Source of the DNA: Novosphingobium sp.
GTDB lineage: Bacteria; Pseudomonadota; Alphaproteobacteria; Sphingomonadales; Sphingomonadaceae
Reading direction: 5' to 3'
DNA: 40,608 nucleotides
NCBI GenBank assembly: GCA_030697365.1
Contig: JAUYQH010000044.1
Location: 1-40,608 of the forward strand
Shown here: piece after piece, positions 18,360 to 25,811 of the stretch
Layout: the number at the start of each line of letters is the position of its first letter
How positions within the stretch are numbered: the first letter of the stretch is position 1
Notes under the pieces: model-generated
Seen by the model: the letters and a program-made list of their open reading frames with translations, nothing else
Told to the model about the DNA's origin: nothing
Database searches by the model: none
Position numbers and translations under genes: made by a program

Positions 18360-18814
18360 AGCTCTGGCGGCTTACCCGCGCGCCGTTCGTCGCGCTCGAT
18401 GGGGCCGGGGCGGAGAAGTTCGGCTCGCGTTATGCTCCGCCGGGCGAGGCAGTGGTCAGCCTCGCGTCCGAGGCGGGACTCGCGGTGTTGGTGACCATGC
18501 GCTACCTTCCGCGCGACCTCGCGGGGATTACCGACGACTACGTGCTCGGCTGGACCGAAGCAGATGCCATTCCGGAACGAGTGCCAAGCGGCCCTGACGA
18601 AGCGATCCGCGAGTGGACCGTCAAGTGGCTCGCGGAGCGCCGTTCGCTGCTCGCCGCGGTTGCCTCCAAGGTCCTGCCCGAAGCCGATGTCGTCCTGTTC
18701 AACCCGCGCCACCCGGATGCCGCAGCGGTCGCCCCGCTTACCACCCGCCCGTTCGACTTCGCCGAATGCCTGCACCGCCCGCCGATGCTCGACAGCTACC
18801 GGAGAACCGCATGA
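18356..18814 (+). CDS. RES-domain protein without adjacent antitoxin
   Basis: A 152-residue protein matching the RES fold (ADP-ribosyltransferase-like; characterised members MbcT and ParT attack NAD+ or modify proteins). It opens MKLWRLTRAPFVALDGAGAE, keeps the GSRY-x-PPG element (R25) corresponding to the family GGRW-x-PG, and the late NPRHPDAA. In the helix that usually reads 'LAxLE', the sequence is LAVLVTMRY, so the conserved glutamate appears replaced by valine at 46. RES toxins are normally preceded by an Xre/DUF2384 antitoxin gene; here the preceding gene is cysS, overlapping by GTGA, and the next gene overlaps by ATGA. It may therefore be a non-toxic, domesticated or inactive RES protein. 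The family call is fairly firm, the activity is not. Confidence 0.72.
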   Translation: MKLWRLTRAPFVALDGAGAEKFGSRYAPPGEAVVSLASEAGLAVLVTMRYLPRDLAGITDDYVLGWTEADAIPERVPSGPDEAIREWTVKWLAERRSLLAAVASKVLPEADVVLFNPRHPDAAAVAPLTTRPFDFAECLHRPPMLDSYRRTA

Positions 18815-19749
18815 CCGTCACCGTCGTCTCCGCGCTGGTCCGCCCGCTGATCGAGCCGCATTTGCCCGAATGGGTCGAGGCGCGGTTCTACAAGTCGGTC
18901 GACGAGATGCTCGAGTTCGCGCCGCACGCCGAGATCGGCTGGTTCGACCTCGAGCATAAGCCGCCGATGCTTGAGGCGATCCGCCGGGCGGAGAAGCTCA
19001 AGTGGCTCAACTCGATCTATGCCGGGCTCGATTTCCTGCCGTTTGACCTCCTGCGCCAGCGCGGGACGATTATCACCAACGGGGCGGGGATCAACGCGCT
19101 GACCATCGCCGAGTACGTCGTGATGGGGATGCTGACGATCGCCAAGGGCTATCGCGAGGTGGTTCGCGCGCAGGACCGCCGCGAATGGCTGCTCGCCTCG
19201 CCGGGCCGGCGCGAACTGGCGGGAAGCAAGGCGCTGCTGCTCGGTTACGGCGCGATCGGCAAGCTGGTCGAGGCCCGGCTGACGGCGTTCGATGTGGCGG
19301 TCACCAAAGTTCGGCGTTCGCCAGGGCCGGACACGCTAGGCCCGAACGATTGGCGCGCCCGGCTGGGCGAGTTCGACTGGATCGTGCTGGCGGTCCCCGC
19401 GACGCCCGATACCGATGCGATGATCGGCAAGGCCGAACTCGCGGCGATGAAACCGAACGCAGTGCTGCTCAACGTCGCACGCGGCGCGGTGGTCGATCAG
19501 GATGCGCTGATTGCGGCGCTCTCCGAAAAGCGGATCGAGGCCGCGCTGCTGGACGTCACCACGCCCGAGCCGCTGCCTGCGGACAGCCCGCTGTGGTCGT
19601 TGCCCAACGCGCACGTGACCATGCACCTGTCGGGCCGCGCGACCGAGAAGATGTTCGAGCGCTCCGCCGAGCGTTTCGTGACCAACATCCACCGCTGGGG
19701 GCGCGGCGAGCCGGTCGAGCCGCGGTTCGATCTCGATCTGGGATATTGA
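18811..19749 (+). CDS. D-isomer-specific 2-hydroxyacid dehydrogenase family protein
   Basis: A 312-residue NAD(P)-dependent 2-hydroxyacid dehydrogenase. The Rossmann loop is LLGYGAIGK (about 145-153), and the catalytic trio is R224 (NVARGAVVD), E253 (TTPEPLP) and H272 (MHLSG). The catalytic domain is shorter and more diverged than in phosphoglycerate dehydrogenase, as in the GyaR/GhrA-like group. ATG at 18811 is within the RES stop (ATGA), which rejects the longer upstream frame. It probably belongs to the cysS-RES operon. The substrate (glyoxylate, hydroxypyruvate or another 2-oxoacid) cannot be told. Confidence 0.9.
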   Translation: MTVTVVSALVRPLIEPHLPEWVEARFYKSVDEMLEFAPHAEIGWFDLEHKPPMLEAIRRAEKLKWLNSIYAGLDFLPFDLLRQRGTIITNGAGINALTIAEYVVMGMLTIAKGYREVVRAQDRREWLLASPGRRELAGSKALLLGYGAIGKLVEARLTAFDVAVTKVRRSPGPDTLGPNDWRARLGEFDWIVLAVPATPDTDAMIGKAELAAMKPNAVLLNVARGAVVDQDALIAALSEKRIEAALLDVTTPEPLPADSPLWSLPNAHVTMHLSGRATEKMFERSAERFVTNIHRWGRGEPVEPRFDLDLGY

Positions 19750-19817
19750 TCGTCAATAGCGGCGTGACTCCGCGTTCGGGCTTTGTTAGGCCTGCCCCCG
19801 GCGGGTAGTTGGGGGCA
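19744..19817 (+). terminator. Candidate terminator hairpins after the dehydrogenase
   Basis: TATTGA / TCAATA (19744-19749, 19753-19758) forms a small stem over the stop codon, and TGCCCCC / GGGGGCA (19793-19799, 19811-19817) forms a 7-bp stem with an 11-base loop. No T tract follows. They lie in the 166-bp gap before the TPP-enzyme gene and could separate the two transcription units. Confidence 0.3.
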
Positions 19818-19915
19818 TTCGACATTCCTTCGCCGGCCAGGGTTGCGCAGTTCCAGAACCCGGGGGCGCGCGCACAAATGCGCCGCTTCCCTGCTTTGCG
19901 TAAGGGAGCGAGCGA

Positions 19916-21586
19916 ATGGCCGATGCGGGCGCCAAGGTTGGCCAGAAGGCCTCCGATCTTTTCATCCAGTGCCTCGAGGAAGAGGGCTGCGAGTATATCT
20001 TCGGCGTACCCGGTGAGGAGAACCTAGATTTCCTCGATTCGCTGTCGCGCTCCAAGACAATCAAGCTGATCCTGACCCGGCACGAACAGGGCGCCGGGTT
20101 CATGGCCGCGACGTATGGCCGCCACACCGGCAAGACCGGCGTCTGCATCGCCACGCTGGGGCCAGGCGCGACCAACTTCGTGACCGCTGCGGCCTATGCA
20201 ACTCTCGGCGGGATGCCGATGCTGATGATCACCGGGCAAAAGCCGATCAAGAAGTCCAAGCAGGGCCGCTTCCAGATCCTCGACGTGGTCTCGATGATGG
20301 GGCCGATCACCAAGTACACCCACCAGATGGCGAGCAGCGACAACATCCCCAGCCGGGTGCGCGAGTGCTATCGTCTGGCCGAGGAGGAAAAGCCCGGCGC
20401 CACGCATATCGAGCTGCCCGAGGACATTGCCGACGAGCACACCGATTCCCGGCCACTCAAGCGCAGCATCGTCCGCCGCCCGAGCGCCGATCCCAAGTCG
20501 GTCCGCCAGGCGGTCCAGGCGCTGGAGAACGCCAAGGCCCCCGTGCTCGTGATCGGTGCGGGCGCCAACCGCACGATGACCGGGCGGATGCTGCTCCAAT
20601 TCATCGAGAAGACCGGGATTCCATTCCTCACCACCCAGCTCGGCAAGGGCGTGATCGACGAACGCCATCCCAAGTTCCTGGGTTGTGCGGCGCTGTCGGC
20701 GGGCGATTTCGTCCACCGCGCGGTCGAGGACAGCGACTGCATCGTCAACCTCGGTCACGACGTGATCGAGAAGCCGCCGTTCTTCATGCTCGAGGACGGG
20801 CCCACGGTGATCCACGTCTCGTCCAAGACTGCCGAAGTCGATCCGGTCTATTTCCCGCACATCGAGGTGATCGGCGATATCGCCAACGCAGTGTGGCAGA
20901 TGAAGGAGGACATCGTCCCGTCCGGTTCGTGGTCGTTCGATCACATGCTCGCCTACCGCAAGGCCGAGGTCGATCACACCGCGCCGCTGGCAGCCGACGC
21001 GCGCTTCCCGATCTTTCCGCCGCATCTGGTCCAGTCGATCCGCGACGCAATGCCCGACGACGGGATCATCTGCCTCGACAACGGGGTCTACAAGATCTGG
21101 TTCGCGCGCGGCTACACCGCCTATCGCCCCAACACCGTGCTGCTCGACAACGCCCTGGCGACGATGGGCGCGGGGCTGCCCTCGGCGATGATGAGCTCGA
21201 TGGTTTATCCCGACCGCAAGGTTATGGCGGTGTGCGGCGACGGCGGGTTCATGATGAACAGCCAGGAAATGGAAACCGCAGTTCGGTTGAAGCTCAACAT
21301 CACCGTGCTGATCCTCAACGACAGCAGTTACGGGATGATCCGCTGGAAGCAGGCCAACATGGGCTTTGCCGATTTCGGACTGACCTATGGCAACCCCGAT
21401 TTCGTCAAGTACGCGGAAAGCTACGGCGCGATCGGACATCGGGTGGAAAGCGCGGCGCATCTCAAGGAGCTGCTGGCGCACTGCAACAGCACGCCGGGGG
21501 TCCACCTGATCGATTGCCCGGTCGATTATTCGGAGAACGACCAGATACTGAATATCGACATCAAGCGGCTGTCGAAGGAATTGTAG
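19916..21586 (+). CDS. Thiamine-diphosphate enzyme, acetolactate synthase large subunit type
   Basis: A 556-residue ThDP enzyme. The N-terminal Pyr domain has the activating glutamate E57 (RHEQGAGFMA) and the QGRFQ loop after KPIKKSKQ typical of catabolic (AlsS-type) acetolactate synthases; the C-terminal PP domain has GDGG (441-444) and ILND, which bind ThDP and magnesium. Acetolactate synthase joins two pyruvates. No regulatory small subunit or ilvC lies next to it, and it is followed by an aldehyde dehydrogenase and a TauE/SafE permease, so its role is probably not ordinary branched-chain synthesis. Related ThDP enzymes that produce an aldehyde or act on sulfoacetaldehyde are alternatives. 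ATG at 19916 follows AAGGGAGCGAG. Confidence 0.85.
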   Translation: MADAGAKVGQKASDLFIQCLEEEGCEYIFGVPGEENLDFLDSLSRSKTIKLILTRHEQGAGFMAATYGRHTGKTGVCIATLGPGATNFVTAAAYATLGGMPMLMITGQKPIKKSKQGRFQILDVVSMMGPITKYTHQMASSDNIPSRVRECYRLAEEEKPGATHIELPEDIADEHTDSRPLKRSIVRRPSADPKSVRQAVQALENAKAPVLVIGAGANRTMTGRMLLQFIEKTGIPFLTTQLGKGVIDERHPKFLGCAALSAGDFVHRAVEDSDCIVNLGHDVIEKPPFFMLEDGPTVIHVSSKTAEVDPVYFPHIEVIGDIANAVWQMKEDIVPSGSWSFDHMLAYRKAEVDHTAPLAADARFPIFPPHLVQSIRDAMPDDGIICLDNGVYKIWFARGYTAYRPNTVLLDNALATMGAGLPSAMMSSMVYPDRKVMAVCGDGGFMMNSQEMETAVRLKLNITVLILNDSSYGMIRWKQANMGFADFGLTYGNPDFVKYAESYGAIGHRVESAAHLKELLAHCNSTPGVHLIDCPVDYSENDQILNIDIKRLSKEL

Positions 21587-21595
21587 GCCACAGCC

Positions 21596-21681
21596 CGTCG
21601 CCCCGGCCTTGAGCCGGGGCCCCGCTTTCCTTCTCGCGGCGGGGAAAAGAAAGCGGGATCCCGGGTCTAGCCCGGGATGAC
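21596..21681. repeat. Composite palindromic intergenic repeat (three hairpins)
   Basis: Three stem-loops stand side by side. CCCCGGC-CTTGA-GCCGGGG is at 21601-21619. CCCGCTTTC / GAAAGCGGG encloses a GC-rich loop at 21621-21657. ATCCCGGG-TCTAG-CCCGGGAT is at 21658-21678. The two outer arms resemble each other in inverse orientation, so the whole unit is an imperfect inverted repeat, of the REP-like kind scattered through alphaproteobacterial intergenic regions. Its reverse reading gives the familiar HPGLDPGSR peptide pattern. The last bases supply the ATG of the following aldehyde dehydrogenase frame. Confidence 0.8.
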
Positions 21682-23137
21682 GTGGAGATTGTCCGACGTG
21701 GTCCAGCTCAAAGACACCTACCCGCTCTATCTCAACAACAAGGCGGTGCAGCCCAACACCGACCTCAAGGTCACCGACAAATACACCGGCGAGGTCGCGT
21801 TCCGCTGCGCGCTGGCGACCCCCGACGTAATTGACGAAGCGATTGCCGGCGCAGTGCGCGCGGCAGAACCGATGGCGCGGCTGGCGAGTTACGAGAAGCA
21901 GGGCGTGCTCAACCATTGCGTCAAACGCTTCCAGGAGCGTTTCGACGAGCTGGCCTATGCGCTGTGCGTCGAGGCCGGCAAACCGATCGCCGACAGCGAG
22001 GGCGAGGTCACCCGCCTGATCGACACCTTCCGCATCGCCGCCGAGGAATCGACGCGCAATTACGGCGAGGTCCAGCCGCTCGATATCTCGGCGCGGGCCA
22101 AGGGCTATATCGGGATGTGGAAGCGCGTGCCGATCGGGCCGTGCAGCTTCATCTCGCCCTTCAACTTTCCGCTCAACCTCGCCGCGCACAAGATCGCGCC
22201 GGCCATCGCCATCGGCTGCCCGTTCGTGATGAAGCCCGCCAGCCTGACTCCGCTCGGCGCGATCATCATGGGCGAGGTCCTGGCCGAGTGCGATGTGCTG
22301 CCCAAAGGCGCGTTCTCGATCCTGCCCGCCAGCCGCGACGGCGCCGACCTGTTCACCACCGACGAGCGGCTCAAGTTGCTGTCGTTCACCGGCTCGCCCG
22401 GGGTGGGCTGGGAGCTCAAGGCCAAGGCGGGCAAGAAGAAGGTCGTGCTCGAACTCGGCGGCAACGCCGCGGTGATCGTCGATCATGACGCCGATCTCGA
22501 CCACGCGCTCGCGCGGATCGTGTTCGGCGGGTACTACCAGTCGGGGCAGAGCTGCATTCACGTCCAGCGCGTGATCATCCACGAGAGCGTGTACGACAAA
22601 TTCCGCGATATGCTCGCAGCCAAGGTCAAGACGCTGGTCAAGGGCGACCCCAAGAAGCGCGACACTTTCATCGGGCCGATGATCTCCGAGAAGGAAGCGA
22701 CCCGGCTCAAGGGCTGGATCGACGCGGCGGTCGCGGGGGGCGCAAAGCTGCTCGCGGGCGGCGGGCGCGAGGGGGCGATGCTCGAAGCCACGCTGCTCGA
22801 AGGCGCCTCCACCGACAGCGACGTTTACCGCGAGGAGGCGTTCGGGCCGGTTGTGATCCTCAGCAGGTTCAGCGAATGGAAGGCCGCGCTCGACGAGGTC
22901 AACGACAGCAAGTTCGGCTTGCAAGCGGGGATCTTCACCCGCGACATTCACAAGGTGCTCGAAGCCTGGGACCACCTCGACGTCGGCGGGGTCTGCGTGA
23001 ACGAGGTCTCCTCGTACCGGGTCGACAACATGCCCTACGGCGGGGTCAAGGACTCCGGGCTTGGCCGCGAGGGCGTGCGCTTCGCGATGGAAGACATGAG
23101 CGAGATCCGGAATCTGGTGATCCGCCGCGAAGGATAA
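21677..23137 (+). CDS. NAD(P)-dependent aldehyde dehydrogenase family protein
   Basis: A 486-residue aldehyde dehydrogenase that oxidises an aldehyde to a carboxylate. The catalytic cysteine is C293 (SGQSCIH), the general base E259 (LELGGN), and the cofactor region SPFNFPLN, KPAS and FTGSPGVG is complete. It resembles the glyceraldehyde-3-phosphate/lactaldehyde dehydrogenase-like branch. The ATG at 21677 lies inside the palindromic repeat, so it may not be the native start; GTG at 21698, with TGGAG about 11 bases ahead, gives MVQLKDTYPLYLNN and is a good alternative. It follows the acetolactate-synthase-like gene and precedes a permease with a 3-bp gap, suggesting a small pathway. The physiological substrate is unknown. 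Confidence 0.88.
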   Translation: MTWRLSDVVQLKDTYPLYLNNKAVQPNTDLKVTDKYTGEVAFRCALATPDVIDEAIAGAVRAAEPMARLASYEKQGVLNHCVKRFQERFDELAYALCVEAGKPIADSEGEVTRLIDTFRIAAEESTRNYGEVQPLDISARAKGYIGMWKRVPIGPCSFISPFNFPLNLAAHKIAPAIAIGCPFVMKPASLTPLGAIIMGEVLAECDVLPKGAFSILPASRDGADLFTTDERLKLLSFTGSPGVGWELKAKAGKKKVVLELGGNAAVIVDHDADLDHALARIVFGGYYQSGQSCIHVQRVIIHESVYDKFRDMLAAKVKTLVKGDPKKRDTFIGPMISEKEATRLKGWIDAAVAGGAKLLAGGGREGAMLEATLLEGASTDSDVYREEAFGPVVILSRFSEWKAALDEVNDSKFGLQAGIFTRDIHKVLEAWDHLDVGGVCVNEVSSYRVDNMPYGGVKDSGLGREGVRFAMEDMSEIRNLVIRREG

Positions 23138-23140
23138 CAC

Positions 23141-23878
23141 GTGCCCTTGTGGCTGATCGCCGGCTTCTTCGGGACCGCGCTGCTCTATGCCTCGGTCGGG
23201 TTCGGCGGGGGATCGACGTATTCGGCGCTGCTGGCGCTGGCGGGGACCGATTTCCGCATCCTCCCGATCGTATCGCTGGCCTGCAACATCGTGGTGGTGA
23301 TCGGGGGCGTGATCCGCTTCGCCCGCGCCGGAGAAATGCCATGGCGCGGCGCGCTGGCCGTGTCGCTGGTTGCCGCACCGCTGGCATTCCTCGGCGGGCT
23401 GACCCCGATCAGGGAAAGCGCGTTCCTGGCCCTGCTGGGCGCAAGTCTGGTGTTCGCCGCGCTGGCCTTGCTGCTTCCGCTGTCGCGCGAATCGTATGAT
23501 CGCCCGCGCCGTGGCTGGATGATGCCACTGGCCGCCGCGCCGTTGGGGTATCTGGCCGGGCTGGTGGGCATCGGCGGCGGCATTTTCCTTGCACCGCTGC
23601 TGCATCTGACGCGGTGGGACAAGGCGCGGCGGATCGCCGCCACCGCCAGCCTGTTCATCCTGATCAACTCACTGGCCGGATTGGCCGGGCAACTCGCCAA
23701 GTCGGGCCCGGAACGCTTCGGAGAGGCGCTGGGCGGCGGCCTGCCGCTGCTGATCGCGGTGGTGATCGGCGGCCAGATCGGCAGCTTCCTCGCGCTGCGC
23801 TTTTTGCCCGGTCAAGTCATCCGATGGCTGACTGCGGCGCTCACCGGATGGGTCGGAATTCGCCTCCTTTGGGGCTGA
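23141..23878 (+). CDS. TauE/SafE family membrane permease
   Basis: A 245-residue inner-membrane protein with about eight hydrophobic helices, in the TauE/SafE (formerly DUF81) family of presumed anion or sulfite exporters. Two half-repeats each begin with the family glycine motif: GFGGGS (about 20-25) and GIGGGIFLAP in the second half. GTG at 23141 is 3 bp after the dehydrogenase stop, so it is co-transcribed with it. Only a few family members have known substrates (sulfite, sulfoacetate, 3-sulfolactate), so a link to sulfur or carboxylate export here is a guess from context. Confidence 0.88.
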   Translation: MPLWLIAGFFGTALLYASVGFGGGSTYSALLALAGTDFRILPIVSLACNIVVVIGGVIRFARAGEMPWRGALAVSLVAAPLAFLGGLTPIRESAFLALLGASLVFAALALLLPLSRESYDRPRRGWMMPLAAAPLGYLAGLVGIGGGIFLAPLLHLTRWDKARRIAATASLFILINSLAGLAGQLAKSGPERFGEALGGGLPLLIAVVIGGQIGSFLALRFLPGQVIRWLTAALTGWVGIRLLWG

Positions 23879-24026
23879 AGCGCATAAGAATGTCGTGTCG
23901 ATACAAGTTTTTGGCGGATTCTCTCCGATATGGTCGCGATTGACGGGGGATGGGTAACGGGCCTAGGCTTGGCGAAAGAATCGACGGGTCGCCCCAAATT
24001 AAATTGCAAACAGGGGGCAAGCAAAT
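23879..24026 (+). promoter_or_regulatory. Likely promoter/leader region of the TpsB-TpsA-CHAT cassette
   Basis: This 148-bp gap is more AT-rich than its flanks and is the only sizeable space before the cassette. A TTGACG at 23940-23945 is followed after 18 bases by a poor TAGGCT, a weak promoter candidate. The sequence AGGGGGCAAG at 24012-24021 is the ribosome-binding site for the TpsB ATG at 24027. No clear operator was found. Confidence 0.35.
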
Positions 24027-25811
24027 ATGGGGAATCCGCGCACCGGGCATTCGCGCTGGGCTGTGGCCACGGCGATCGCGTCTTCGGCGATTTCGATTGC
24101 GGCGCTTCCCGCGCCCGCGTTCGGCCAGGCCGCCTCCCCGACCGCCGGGGTGCCGACCCGCGACGAGCTTGAAACCATCACCCGCCCCCGCGTCGATGAG
24201 GCACCGCAGTTGAACATCGAGGGCGGGATCGAGCGCTCGCCGTGCCCGCTGGCCGATCCCCAGTACAAAGACATCCCGGTCACGATCAGCGCGGTGAGCT
24301 TCAACAATCTCAAGGGCGCGACCGCCAGCGAGCTCGAACCGGCGTGGAAGCCGTTCGCCGGGAAGCCCCAGCCGATCGCGGTGCTGTGCGAAATCCGTGA
24401 CGCCGCGGCGACGATCCTGCGCAACAAGGGCTACCTCGCCGCCGTCCAGGTTCCGACCCAGAAGATCGAGAACGGCGAAGTCCGCCTGGAAGTGCTCTAT
24501 GCGCGGATCAGCGCGGTGCGCGCCCGGGGCGAGACCCGCGGCGCAGAGCGCAAGCTGGAGGAGTATCTCGGTCGGCTCACGGAGGACGAGGTCTTCAACC
24601 GCTACACCGCGGAACGCTATCTCCTGCTCGCGCGCGACCTGCCGGGCTACAACGTCCAGCTCACGCTCAAGCCCGCAGGCACCGGGCAGGGCGATCTGAT
24701 CGGCGAAGTCGCCGTGGTGCGGCGGCCCTACGTGGTCGATTTCACCGCGCAGAACTACGGCGCCAAGGCGACCGGGCGGTGGGGCGGACAGTTGCGCGCG
24801 CAAGTGTTCGGGCTGACCGGGCTGGGCGATGCGACCACCATCGGGCTTTATTCGACCGCCGACTTCCAGGAGCAGCAGATCCTTCAGGTCGGCCACGAAT
24901 TTCGCCCCGGGCGCGAAGGGATGGTCGTCGGTGGCCAGTTCACATACGCTTGGACCGAGCCTGATCTGGGCGCGGCGGCGGCGGCCGGGACCAAGGTCAA
25001 GGCGCGCACGGCGTTCGGCCAGATTTACGCGCGGTATCCGCTGAAGCGGACCCAGGGCTCTAACGTCTGGCTTGGTGGCGGGTTCGACTACATCGATCAG
25101 GATGTCGACTTCAGAACATCCACGACCACCCCGCTCTCGCGCGACAAGCTGCGCGTGCTGTGGGCGCGCGCGGACTACGACGCAGTCGATTTGCGCGCGA
25201 TCCGGCCGCGTTGGCGTGCCGGGGCTTCGGCCGAGTTTCGCAAGGGGATCGACGTGTTCGACGCCAGTCCGAACTGCGCCGGCGTCGCCTGCCCGGGCGG
25301 GGCGACCTCACCCAGCCGGCTCGACGGCAAGGCAACCGCCGCGGTGGTGCGCGCCAATGCCGTGGGCGAGTTCGCGCTGGGTGGCGATTTCGCCTTCGCA
25401 CTCCTGCCGCGCGGGCAATACGCGTTCGACCCGCTGCTCAGCTTCGAGGAGTTCACCGGGGGCAACTACACCGTTGGGCGGGGCTACGATCCGGGCGCGA
25501 TTTTGGGCGATAGCGGCATCGGGGCCAGCGCCGAGCTGCGCGGGCCGCGCTATAGGATCAGCGAAGGTTCCGAGTTCCGCGTCCAGCCCTATGTCTTTGG
25601 CGACGTCGCGCGGGTGTGGAACAAGGGGCCTGGCGGCAACGACCGGCTGAGCTCGGCCGGCGGAGGCGTGCGCGCCTCACTGGGCGACCGCTTCCGGCTC
25701 GACGCGACACTGGCCGTCCCGCTCGAGCGCGCCGGATTGCAGACCAAGCGCGGCGATCCGCGCTTTCTGCTGACGCTCACCACCCGAATTCTGCCGTGGA
25801 GGAACAACTGA
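24027..25811 (+). CDS. TpsB outer-membrane transporter (ShlB/FhaC/HecB family)
   Basis: A 594-residue two-partner-secretion pore, an Omp85-superfamily barrel that threads its TpsA partner across the outer membrane. After a signal peptide (cleavage near FGQA-A) come an N-terminal linker, a POTRA-like region (about 85-165, PVTISAVSFNNLKGATASEL and further on KGYLAAVQVP) and a C-terminal beta-barrel (about 235-594). The L6-loop signature appears as VGRGYD with R485, the arginine of the VRGY motif. The last residues TLTTRILPWRNN form an outer-membrane-style end strand. It is 594 residues long (FhaC is about 585). The stop shares a base with the TpsA start (TGATG at 25809-25813), so the two are translationally coupled. 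Confidence 0.92.
   Translation: MGNPRTGHSRWAVATAIASSAISIAALPAPAFGQAASPTAGVPTRDELETITRPRVDEAPQLNIEGGIERSPCPLADPQYKDIPVTISAVSFNNLKGATASELEPAWKPFAGKPQPIAVLCEIRDAAATILRNKGYLAAVQVPTQKIENGEVRLEVLYARISAVRARGETRGAERKLEEYLGRLTEDEVFNRYTAERYLLLARDLPGYNVQLTLKPAGTGQGDLIGEVAVVRRPYVVDFTAQNYGAKATGRWGGQLRAQVFGLTGLGDATTIGLYSTADFQEQQILQVGHEFRPGREGMVVGGQFTYAWTEPDLGAAAAAGTKVKARTAFGQIYARYPLKRTQGSNVWLGGGFDYIDQDVDFRTSTTTPLSRDKLRVLWARADYDAVDLRAIRPRWRAGASAEFRKGIDVFDASPNCAGVACPGGATSPSRLDGKATAAVVRANAVGEFALGGDFAFALLPRGQYAFDPLLSFEEFTGGNYTVGRGYDPGAILGDSGIGASAELRGPRYRISEGSEFRVQPYVFGDVARVWNKGPGGNDRLSSAGGGVRASLGDRFRLDATLAVPLERAGLQTKRGDPRFLLTLTTRILPWRNN

Noticed and set aside
19916..21586. Sulfoacetaldehyde acetyltransferase (Xsc), given the nearby TauE/SafE gene
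   Set aside because: The KPIKKSKQGRFQ region and length fit acetolactate synthase better; no taurine or sulfonate genes accompany it. Kept only as an alternative.
20024..23605. A 1,193-codon open frame on the minus strand
   Set aside because: It is antisense to the ThDP enzyme, the repeat, the aldehyde dehydrogenase and part of the permease, all of which have complete motifs. Its translation is low-complexity Arg/His/Asp-rich text with no family pattern; it stays open only because of high GC.
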